In this document: in pieces, positions 26,201 through 32,510 of the stretch
Position numbering within the stretch: position 1 is the stretch's first letter
Layout: each line of letters starts with the position of its first letter
Assembly: GCA_964410665.1 (NCBI GenBank)
Contig: CAYPIE010000059.1
Coordinates: forward strand, 1 to 36,551
Reading direction: 5' to 3'
DNA: 36,551 nt
Source: CAYPIE01 sp964410665
GTDB lineage: Bacteria; Planctomycetota; Planctomycetia; Gemmatales; Gemmataceae
Translations under genes and position numbers: made by a program
The notes under the pieces: model-generated
What the model was told of the DNA's origin: nothing
Database searches by the model: none
What the model saw: only the letters and a program-made list of their open reading frames with translations

Positions 26201-27487
26201 CGGAGCAAAGCCGTCCCTGCCGTCACCGCCTTCGTCGGCCGCGAGGCCGTCGTTAACCATGACGACAGCTTTGAAGATGTGTTGGTCGCCGACTTCGTTG
26301 GTGTCGTCCGGGAAGATGTCGATCTTGGCGTCGACGTAGGTCTTGACCGCCGGTTTGCCGAAGTAGTCCTCGGTGTCAGGGCCGGAAACGACCTCCACCG
26401 TCATCGGGTCGGTGTCGCGCACCAGCGTGGTATCGTCGACCAGCACCTCGAGGTAGGCGTTGGTCGTGACCTGACCGGCTTTGGAGCTGTTAATGGTGAT
26501 GCTAGCCACACCATTTGCATTAGTATAGGCGTACTCGTCATTGTTATAGACGCCATCTCCGTTCTCGTCTTCCGAGTCATCCAGGACGGCATCCGTCCCC
26601 TCGTTCTCGATGACAAACAGGACTCGCTCGCCTGAAGCGTTCTCTAAACCATTCCCATCACCATCATCGACTTGCACCTTCGCTCTGAACACATGCTCGT
26701 CACCGACTTCGTTGGTCGCGTCCGGGTAGATGTCAATCGTGGCGTCAATGGTGCTGAAGTCGATATCGATATCGTGGATATCAAAGTCCGCCGCGGTGGT
26801 GGCCACGAAGGTGAACTCAATGGTATCGATGATCTGGCCCAGCATGCTTTGGGCATCGAACTCCATCATGGCATCATCGGCATTCCCGGTCAGAGACTGC
26901 GAAGCCCCGATGGACACGCCGTTGATCTCCAGACTGACCGTGGTGTCTTCGGTCGCGGCATCTGAGTCATACGTGAAACGGACGGAGCTTTCGGAGAGCA
27001 CGATAGGGCCGGCTGGGGTTGATGAGATGCCGTCGTAGGTGACTACCATGGTGCCCATGGTCGCGTTGTCCGAACTGTAAGTAAGGTTCGAAGAGCCCGT
27101 GAAGGTGGTGGCAGTCACCGCGCCAGTACCATCCATAAAGGTGATGTCCACCTGGCGGGTGTTGGCGACCTGGGTGGGATTGGGGGTGCCAACAAAATTC
27201 GAGACACCACCCGTCTGGAGGCTGGATTCGGTGCCCGTAGAGTTCGGCGAGCTCATGATGGCCCCGATCCCAACGTTAAACGGCGGGGTGGGTCCGGTGC
27301 CCCCCGAGCTACTGAGGATCGCACCGTCGAAGGTATCGAGGAAGTCAAATGTCGTGGGGGTGACTCGGTCCTCCAACGCCTCGAGCCGTAAAAGGCCACG
27401 TTGGGGAGGGCGTTTCACGGGCCGCTGCTTGCGGGCGGGATCGGGAAAGCGGTTCAGATTGTGGCGTGGGTGGCCAAAAGCACTCAT
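23231..27487 (-). CDS. exported planctomycete surface protein 3 with Ig-like repeats and C-terminal beta-roll
   Basis: 1418 aa, start ATG 27487 with CAGGA 6 nt upstream. Basic N-terminus, then LEALEDRVTPT, the planctomycete extracellular motif, with no classical hydrophobic signal core. Residues about 45-245 form a beta-rich N-terminal domain (contains DFDIHDIDIDFSTIDA). Six Ig-like repeats of 124-138 residues follow, each opening A-(K/T)-IDI-(Y/F/D)-P and containing VTFTIEN or VLFVIEN and ITINS-x-x-AGQV, as in invasin/Big_1-type adhesin modules. After PVDKGFEKPEIVLPHDRT comes the module shared with proteins 1 and 2 (DGPALILKDNHLFVILTDAHD ..., IEDTGGNSCFDLG) and a cysteine-containing beta-roll, ending TDRDTFHSEDTDV ... 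GSNDLIG. Likely a long stalk-like surface or matrix protein. A promoter-like sequence lies 425 nt upstream; a hairpin follows the stop. Confidence 0.88.
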   Translation of the reverse strand: MSAFGHPRHNLNRFPDPARKQRPVKRPPQRGLLRLEALEDRVTPTTFDFLDTFDGAILSSSGGTGPTPPFNVGIGAIMSSPNSTGTESSLQTGGVSNFVGTPNPTQVANTRQVDITFMDGTGAVTATTFTGSSNLTYSSDNATMGTMVVTYDGISSTPAGPIVLSESSVRFTYDSDAATEDTTVSLEINGVSIGASQSLTGNADDAMMEFDAQSMLGQIIDTIEFTFVATTAADFDIHDIDIDFSTIDATIDIYPDATNEVGDEHVFRAKVQVDDGDGNGLENASGERVLFVIENEGTDAVLDDSEDENGDGVYNNDEYAYTNANGVASITINSSKAGQVTTNAYLEVLVDDTTLVRDTDPMTVEVVSGPDTEDYFGKPAVKTYVDAKIDIFPDDTNEVGDQHIFKAVVMVNDGLAADEGGDGRDGFAPAPNGTPVTFTIENAYGASADAGTYTVNTDNGMASITINSDTAGQVIANASVEWTYGDLTLERDTDPNTQAESGPNTYDPYGESAVKKYIDAKIDIYPDETNEVGDYHVFTAVVSLNEGSGFVRAPEGTPVTFTIQNAYGASADAGTYTVNTDANGEASITINSDTAGQVIANARVTWTYDDVTLTRDTDPNTQAESGPNTYDPYGESAVKKYIDAKIDIDPNLAFNQVGDEHTFVATVQVNDGQGGGFQRVEGLQVLFVIENDGTDAVLDASADENNDGIYDNDEYATTDGNGQARVTINSDSAGQVTANARVTWTYDDVTLVRDTDPNTQAESGPNTYDPYGESAVKKYIDAKIDIYPDETNEVGDYHVFTAVVSLNEGSGFVRAPEGTPVTFTIENVYGASANAGTYTVNTNDDGEASININSNTAGQVIANASVMWTYGGVTMVRDTLPNTTAVSGPDTYDPHGEPAVKTYVDAKIDIDPNEALNLVGDEHTFVATVHVNDGQGGGFVPASGERVLFVIENEGTDAVLDDSADENGDGNFANDEYATTDVNGQAMVTINSSTAGRVTANAFVELTIDDTTVVRDTNPNTQDESGPNTNDPYGQPAIKDYEAPVDKGFEKPEIVLPHDRTFEDGPALILKDNHLFVILTDAHDSLGFEGAYGDVSGESGFFVSGNFLHRTDLFIDLNGDNVSDEEGLSRNERMNRRPILIDGLVTNIIILTGMGDDMIGQRPGFGDFDPDRSDDFAKLVTQIEDTGGNSCFDLGDGFNIVCTKEGFDNIRTSSKSTNYIDVGNGGSNINTGNGNDTIVAGNGFDNISTAGGHDCIDVGNGGSCFDAGSGNDSVTAREGYDGGSLGDGDDYFNGGNGGSCVMGGNGDDTMIGGNGRDDFGGNDGNDVLLGLGSQDFLKGGSGIDVMIGGDGEDIFFSRDGFTDYMADGNVVGAEGEELITKLANLDFSGLTFPSDTDRDTFHSEDTDVIVSGSNDLIG
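23405..23880 (-). repeat. beta-roll array of gene 3 (36-residue super-repeat with cysteines)
   Basis: Units begin FDNIRTSSK, FDNISTAGG, YDGGSLGDG and RDDFGGNDG; the units are 36 residues, the first having one extra residue. Conserved HDCID, GGSCF and GGSCV positions align with gene 2. Confidence 0.75.
24390..26745 (-). repeat. six Ig-like domain repeats in gene 3, partly near-identical DNA
   Basis: Repeat starts fall near 26745, 26325, 25930, 25555, 25145 and 24770. A segment of about 100 bp beginning at the TGGCGTCGATG motif occurs almost unchanged at 25141, 25555 and 25927 (offsets 414 and 372 bp, both multiples of three), showing recent in-frame duplication or gene conversion. Confidence 0.85.
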
Positions 27488-27505
27488 GATATCCTGCCTA
27501 TTCGA

Positions 27506-27826
27506 TCATTGAAGTACAAATAAAAGAGTTCCAACGTCGAAGTCCCCGCTAGCAGAAAGGGGCACGTTTCTCCTAGGCGCAGGCGCGTACCTTGTCCGCT
27601 GGCCTTCAAAAGGGCCAATGACATTCAGCAAGCTTGGACACGTTTTCAGTGCAGTTGGTCTGCCAAACCAGGCATGCAAAGCAGCGAATCGAATGGATCG
27701 CTGGTTCCGTTCAACCATGCGATCCATGTCGGTAGTCCGAGAATCAGCGCAGCCGTTCTCGTCTGAGTCGAGTCTCGTTGGCAGGCCAGTGTGATGAGAT
27801 CGAGGGAAGTAGCGTTTTTCAGACAT
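27506..27826 (-). CDS. possible small leader gene upstream of gene 3
   Basis: 106 aa beginning MSEKRYFPRSHHTG at the ATG 27826, with GAGAGGG 5 nt upstream, and ending 18 nt before the start of gene 3. It lies inside the predicted 425-nt leader of gene 3. A hairpin (CTCTTC-GTTGA-GAAGAG, 27836-27852) sits directly over the upstream part of its ribosome site. No family is recognised, and the composition (many Arg, Pro, Ser) is not strongly protein-like, so it may be chance. If not coding, the stretch 27488-27912 is simply a long untranslated leader. Confidence 0.25.
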   Translation of the reverse strand: MSEKRYFPRSHHTGLPTRLDSDENGCADSRTTDMDRMVERNQRSIRFAALHAWFGRPTALKTCPSLLNVIGPFEGQRTRYAPAPRRNVPLSASGDFDVGTLLFVLQ

Positions 27827-27912
27827 TGCAACCCTCTCTTCGTTGAGAAGAGTGCGGTGTCGAAAAAACGCAGTCACATCACTATCGGGGGAGTGGATTT
27901 ACTATGAGGTCA

Positions 27913-27940
27913 ATCCTATCCTGATAGACGAGCTTGTCAA
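27913..27940 (-). promoter_or_regulatory. predicted promoter of beta-roll gene 3
   Basis: Minus-strand TTGACA (27940-27935), 16-bp spacer, TAGGAT (27918-27913). Perfect -35, 4 of 6 at -10. It abuts the terminator-like hairpin of the upstream SGNH gene. The shared 20-bp element of genes 1 and 2 was looked for here and not found. Confidence 0.45.
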
Positions 27941-27961
27941 TGCTTTATTCCGCAATAAGCA
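27941..27961 (-). terminator. hairpin downstream of the SGNH/FG-GAP gene
   Basis: TGCTT and ATT arms pair with AATAAAGCA across a GCGG loop with one bulge, 7 nt past the stop codon of the gene at 27969. AT-rich and modest; no U-run. Confidence 0.35.
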
Positions 27962-27968
27962 GATTTTT

Positions 27969-29783
27969 TTAGCTATCGATCGAATATATAAGGACATCCC
28001 CCACACCTGGTAACATGATTACCCGACGAGTCCGCCCAGTGACTTCTTCATAGACATGAATTTTATTGCGATCAATGGTCACCAAGGTGGCCCGACGCTC
28101 CCCTTGTGCCCGCAAGACGGCCAGCTGTGTCCCGGAGTCAGCCGCTTGTTCGATCGGAAACGACTCCACCGCCACGCCTTGGCCCGCATCATAGATCCAG
28201 ATCTCCCCCACATTCCTACCCGGGGCTGCGATCACTTCGGCTCGACCATCGCCATCGACATCGGCCGCCGTCAGGGCTACCCCATTCGCATCGGGCCGGC
28301 CACCGACAAAGAAATCCGCCGACCGTGTCCCTGTCGAAGCTTCAAAGACATTGACCCGCGGCCCACCACCAGCGCCAGCACCCACCAGGATCTCAGCGGT
28401 CCCATCGCCATCGGTGTCCCCCGCAGCCACACGAATGCCCCCACGAAAAGCCGTGTCTAAACTCATGAAATTGGCGATCAGCGCATAATCGCCCCCTCGG
28501 AAGACGCGGACATGCGGCCCTCCACCCGCACCTGCACCCACAAGAACGTCTCCCAGACCATCGCCATCGACATCCCCCACCGCCACACTTGCCCCACCCC
28601 GGAAGGTCGGCGTGTAGGCAAAGAAGGCCGTCACCAACGAGCCATCAAGGCCATCAAACACCTTGATCACCGGCCCGCCACCGGGACCCGGTGCCGTGAT
28701 CAGATCGGGCCGACCGTCCCCGGTCACATCCCCCAGCGCCACCTCCACGCCGCCGGCAAACGATTCTTCGTACGCCAGCAACTCGGCCTGGATAGACTCG
28801 TTGTTGGTCTCGAGGATGCGGACATACGGAGTCGCTCCTGCGCCTAGTCCCACTGCGACCAGGGGCCGGGCCGGATCCAGTGGAATCCATGGCTGCTCCG
28901 GGTCCGGGTATACCAGAGAACGATCGGCCGGGGCGTCTTCGAAGACGACTTGACGAATCTTGGTGAGCACCTGTACCGTCCCCAGGTTGCGAACGTTGTA
29001 GCCAAACTGCAAATCCACCGGCGTAAACGACGCACCACCATTGGGCGAGGCACTCAAGTGCACGCCGTCGGCCGAAATCCCCAGGTTGGGCAACCCGACT
29101 AGCGCGGCATGCAGATCCCAGACGGGTACGTTCCATGCTTCGCCAACCTCGCGAACGACCGAGTTAAACAGATCAATCCGCGCATTGAGGATCCCGCCAG
29201 AGACCGTTGCCGGGGGCAACGTGGTCAGCACCGGGATCACTCCAAAGGTGATGGAGGTTTGCACCACCTGAGCTAGCAGCACCCCATAGTTCTCCGACGG
29301 GAGGAGATTTAAGTCGTTCGTGCCCAACTGCACCAGCAGCACGCTCGGCTTGATCGTCTGCAGTTCTTGGGGCAACCCCGCCAGGCTTTGGATGGTGTAG
29401 TTGCCGCCCTGAGCGGTCGGGGTCATGCGGTTGAACGAGTTGGCCCCGGTCGGATCGACCGAGGTTTGCCGGAAATACGCCGCGGTGTACGCCAGTTCTG
29501 GATCGAGCCCCAAGGTGCTCGGCAGCAGCGGGTTAAACGTTGGCGAACCCAGGGTGCGAATGCTCTCCAAATCGGCGGTAATGCTGTCACCCGCCTTGGC
29601 GAACACATTGGGCCGGTTGCCCAAGGCCAGACCTTGCTGGTAAATCGCCTGGAGCGAATCTTGCATGCCCGCGTCGATCTCCGGGATGCCGGGTAGCTCC
29701 GGTAGCCCCGAGCTGGCCGGGACGTCGCGGACCTCCAGTTGCTCAACACCAAGCGTACGGACCACAGCAGGAGTCAAAGTCAT
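27969..29783 (-). CDS. exported SGNH-hydrolase with C-terminal FG-GAP/VCBS-type repeats
   Basis: 604 aa from the ATG at 29783 (AGGA 8 nt upstream; an earlier in-frame ATG-type start at 29822 adds 13 residues without RBS). The N-terminus carries VEQLEVRDVPA, the planctomycete extracellular motif. SGNH/GDSL blocks: nucleophile in AGDSITADL (about 65), VQLGTNDLN (about 154, block III) and an Asp-His pair in ISADGVHLS (about 240, block V). From about 310 to 560 come four or five FG-GAP-like units (VALGDVTGDGRPDLITAPGP, VAVGDVDGDGLGDVLVGAGA, VAAGDTDGDGTAEILVGAGA) with DxDGDG calcium-binding loops forming a beta-propeller. The hydrolase probably acts on ester groups of extracellular glycans or lipids, the propeller giving binding. 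Separate from the three beta-roll genes in C-terminal architecture but in the same island and orientation. Confidence 0.85.
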   Translation of the reverse strand: MTLTPAVVRTLGVEQLEVRDVPASSGLPELPGIPEIDAGMQDSLQAIYQQGLALGNRPNVFAKAGDSITADLESIRTLGSPTFNPLLPSTLGLDPELAYTAAYFRQTSVDPTGANSFNRMTPTAQGGNYTIQSLAGLPQELQTIKPSVLLVQLGTNDLNLLPSENYGVLLAQVVQTSITFGVIPVLTTLPPATVSGGILNARIDLFNSVVREVGEAWNVPVWDLHAALVGLPNLGISADGVHLSASPNGGASFTPVDLQFGYNVRNLGTVQVLTKIRQVVFEDAPADRSLVYPDPEQPWIPLDPARPLVAVGLGAGATPYVRILETNNESIQAELLAYEESFAGGVEVALGDVTGDGRPDLITAPGPGGGPVIKVFDGLDGSLVTAFFAYTPTFRGGASVAVGDVDGDGLGDVLVGAGAGGGPHVRVFRGGDYALIANFMSLDTAFRGGIRVAAGDTDGDGTAEILVGAGAGGGPRVNVFEASTGTRSADFFVGGRPDANGVALTAADVDGDGRAEVIAAPGRNVGEIWIYDAGQGVAVESFPIEQAADSGTQLAVLRAQGERRATLVTIDRNKIHVYEEVTGRTRRVIMLPGVGDVLIYSIDS

Positions 29784-29917
29784 GGCGGGAATCCTGGCAG
29801 AAAAGGAAACGAAAGCGATCACAATCTATGGGAATGAGAAATTTGCGGAAAGTGGCAATCTGGGCAATCTAGGAAAAGCTGATGAATGCTGTACCAAACG
29901 TACGGATCCTACCCTCC

Positions 29918-29944
29918 GAACCATGGATCACCAAACCATGGTTC
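29918..29944 (-). terminator. hairpin downstream of the HAD phosphatase gene
   Basis: GAACCATGG / CCATGGTTC, a perfect 9-bp stem with a 9-nt loop, 38 nt past the stop of the HAD gene. No T-run follows, so it could also be a leader structure of the downstream SGNH gene. Confidence 0.4.
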
Positions 29945-29981
29945 AGGGCTGAACGGTTCCCCGCAGCCCACGGTGTCGAAC

Positions 29982-30749
29982 TCAAACCAGCTCGATCTCG
30001 GCCACCGAGTTGAGGATATGCGTCGGCCGAAAGGGATATCGTTCCACCTCTTCGCGGCGGGTGACACCACTCAGGACCAGGATCGTTTCCATGCCCGCCT
30101 CCATGCCGGCAATAATATCTGTGTCCATGCGATCACCTACCATGGTGGTCTCTTCCGAATGGGCGCCCAGAGCATTCAGGGCCCGGCGCATCATCAGCGG
30201 GTTGGGTTTGCCAATAAAGTAAGGCTTCACATTGGTCGCCCGCTCAATGAGAGCGGCCATGGCGCCACACGCTGGGGTGATGCCATGTTCACCCGGGCCG
30301 GTGGGATCGGGATTGGTGGCGATAAACTTGGCCCCGGCGGCGACCAAGCGAATCGCCTGGGTCACCTGTTCCAAGTGATACGCATTGGTTTCGCCGAGCA
30401 CGACATAGTCCGGCGTGTCGGTGGTCGAGGTAAAGCCGACCTCCCGCATCGCCTCCATCAAGCCACTTTCGCCGATGATAAACGCCGTGCTGCCCGGCCG
30501 TTGGAAAGCCAGGAACTGGGCCGTGGCCATGGCCGAGGTGAACAGGTTGGCTTCGGGAATATGTAGCCCCGAGTTCACCAGACGAGCGCTCAGATCCGCC
30601 GGGGTATATTTGGGATTGTTGGTGATCACTCGGAACGGCGTGCCCGTCTCGAGGAGGCGGTGGATAAAGGCATCGGCACCGGGAATAGCGGTCGACCCAC
30701 GCACCAGCACCCCATCCATATCCAGCAGAAACTTCTTCTGGCCCGCCAT
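29982..30749 (-). CDS. HAD-superfamily class IIA phosphatase, NagD / phosphoglycolate-phosphatase-like
   Basis: 255 aa from the ATG at 30749 (GGGAG 7 nt upstream). Motif I LLDMDGVLVRG (nucleophile Asp at about 9), motif II VITNNPKY, a C2-type cap in the middle (TPDYVVLGETNAYH), the motif III lysine in YFIGKPNPLMMRRAL, and motif IV GDRMDTDIIAGMEAGMETILVLSG. This order is the HAD-IIA subfamily, which includes NagD, p-nitrophenyl phosphatases and eukaryotic phosphoglycolate phosphatase. Dephosphorylates small phosphate esters in the cytoplasm; the substrate is not decided by sequence. Same strand and 82 bp after a protein kinase gene, which follows a glyoxylate aminotransferase gene, so a role with 2-phosphoglycolate is attractive but inferred. 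Confidence 0.88.
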   Translation of the reverse strand: MAGQKKFLLDMDGVLVRGSTAIPGADAFIHRLLETGTPFRVITNNPKYTPADLSARLVNSGLHIPEANLFTSAMATAQFLAFQRPGSTAFIIGESGLMEAMREVGFTSTTDTPDYVVLGETNAYHLEQVTQAIRLVAAGAKFIATNPDPTGPGEHGITPACGAMAALIERATNVKPYFIGKPNPLMMRRALNALGAHSEETTMVGDRMDTDIIAGMEAGMETILVLSGVTRREEVERYPFRPTHILNSVAEIELV

Positions 30750-30831
30750 GCATCGCACTCCCTGCAGGATCGTGAGTCGAAGATTGCACTCTCATCCTAT
30801 CCATGGGTTGCGGCATGACGAGGCACGCCCT

Positions 30832-32382
30832 TCAGGACCTGGAGCGGCCCTTTGCTCGCGGCCAGGTAGGAAACGGTGGATCGATCCAGCGTTCGAGCTC
30901 CGCTGGGAAGGGTTTACCGGCGGCTTCCAGATTGGCCCGCGTGCGCCGTAAAGCCGCGGCCACGGCAAACGCCAGATCGCGATCGCGCAGCAGGCCGGAC
31001 ATCAGTTGACGTGGGTTGCTCAAAAGCACCTTTTCAAAGTGGACGATCGCCTGTTCTGCCTGATCTTGTTCGGCAGCGACCAGGCCCAAGACCAGCTCAC
31101 CCAGTCGGGCGCGGAGGCTGCGTGGAGGGTTTGTGTCGACCCAGGTTTGAGCACGGTTCACCGCCTCGTTGGAGCGACCTTGCCGAATCAGCGTCATCAT
31201 GCGACCAAGCTCAATGCGTCCATCGGCCAGTCGACGGCTGCCCCCCTTGCCCTCCTGGGGAGACTCGACCTGCGGGTTCGCCGCTCGATTCACCCTCGCC
31301 ACGTCGGCCGCCTGCGCGGTCGGCGACAGCGGTTGCGGGGCCATCCAGCGAGCCGCCAGCATCCCCAGAGCCGCGGCCAACACGATGCTCCCAGCCAGGG
31401 TCCCCCACCGCATCCAGGGGCGCTGTGTACGACGGGGCAGTGCCCGTGTTTCGCTCGCAGCGGCCAGTCCCACCGATTCAACGGGGGTGTCCGCGCGAAA
31501 TAGAATCGGCTCCAGATTGGCCCCATCGCCTCCGATCGTGATCTCTTCACGCAGTCGATTCAGATCATGCAGTACTTCCCGCGCCGTCTGGTAACGACGG
31601 TCGGGGCTTTTGGCCATCAGCTTGTGCACCAGCTGGCAAAGAAAGCGAGGTAAGTCCGGACGCACTTCCTCTAACGGTGGAGGCTGGCGTTGGACATGGT
31701 GCAAGGCGACCTCGAAGGCCGTTTGGCCGCGAAACGGCGGCTCACCAGCAACCAGGTGATAGCAGGTGACGCCCAACGAATAGAGGTCCGAGCGTGGATC
31801 GACTACCTGTCCTTGGACCTGTTCGGGGCTCATGTAGAGAGGGGTGCCGAGCGTGACCCCATCCTGGGTAATCCGCAAGGAGTCCGCATCGGCGAAGTAA
31901 CGGGCGAGACCAAAGTCCGCCACCTTGGCCTCCCCCTTCCGTGTAAGCAGGATGTTCTCCGGCTTGATATCGCGATGCACAAAGCCGGCCTCGCCGGCCC
32001 GCTGCAGGGCGGCGGCCACTTGCCGCATAATGCTCAGGGCCGCCGGCAGTGCGGGTGGGCCTTTGCGTTCCAAATACTCACGCAGGTTCCGGCCCTCGAC
32101 ATACTCCAGTGCCATATAGTGCAGCCCATTCTCCTCACCAATGGCATAGACTTGCACAATATTGGCATGGGCCAGCTGCGCCACTGCCTGCGCCTCAGCC
32201 TGAAAACGTTGCAGGGCAGTTTGATTGGCGGCCAGATCGGTTCGCAAAATCTTGACCGCCACCGGGCGTTTTAAGGTCAGCTGCCAGGCCAGATAAACCT
32301 GACCCATCCCCCCTTGGCCAAGGCGGCGGCGCAGCTGAAAATCACCCAAGGTGCGGCCAGTCAGATCCGTGCTCGCGGTCAT
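30832..32382 (-). CDS. transmembrane Ser/Thr protein kinase (PknB-like)
   Basis: 516 aa from the ATG at 32382 (GGAG 8 nt upstream; the frame extends 17 codons further without RBS). Complete Hanks kinase: glycine loop LGQGGMGQVYLAW (about 21-33), lysine in VAVKILR (about 43), HRDIKPENILL (about 139), ADFGLARYF (about 155), GTPLYMSPEQVQG and DLYSLGVTCYHL. A Lys/Arg-rich juxtamembrane stretch precedes one membrane span (about 325-345, GSIVLAAALGMLAARWM). The outer part is 170 residues, helical, with TPR-like spacing (RIELGRMMTLIRQGRSNEAVNRAQ, ELVLGLVAAEQDQAEQAIVHFEKVL). The kinase faces the cytoplasm and the C-terminal part the cell envelope. Lies between the aminotransferase (128 bp upstream) and the HAD phosphatase (82 bp downstream) on the same strand. 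Confidence 0.93.
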   Translation of the reverse strand: MTASTDLTGRTLGDFQLRRRLGQGGMGQVYLAWQLTLKRPVAVKILRTDLAANQTALQRFQAEAQAVAQLAHANIVQVYAIGEENGLHYMALEYVEGRNLREYLERKGPPALPAALSIMRQVAAALQRAGEAGFVHRDIKPENILLTRKGEAKVADFGLARYFADADSLRITQDGVTLGTPLYMSPEQVQGQVVDPRSDLYSLGVTCYHLVAGEPPFRGQTAFEVALHHVQRQPPPLEEVRPDLPRFLCQLVHKLMAKSPDRRYQTAREVLHDLNRLREEITIGGDGANLEPILFRADTPVESVGLAAASETRALPRRTQRPWMRWGTLAGSIVLAAALGMLAARWMAPQPLSPTAQAADVARVNRAANPQVESPQEGKGGSRRLADGRIELGRMMTLIRQGRSNEAVNRAQTWVDTNPPRSLRARLGELVLGLVAAEQDQAEQAIVHFEKVLLSNPRQLMSGLLRDRDLAFAVAAALRRTRANLEAAGKPFPAELERWIDPPFPTWPRAKGRSRS

Positions 32383-32510
32383 GGCGGGGTCTCCGATGGC
32401 AGGCTCCTCAAGGGAAGTAAACCCCAATGCCAAGGCGAAGTTACTCGGCGATGCACTTGTTAAGGCTGCCCGACCTTCCTAGCCGACCCCGCCCGGTCGA
32501 GGACGGTGGT

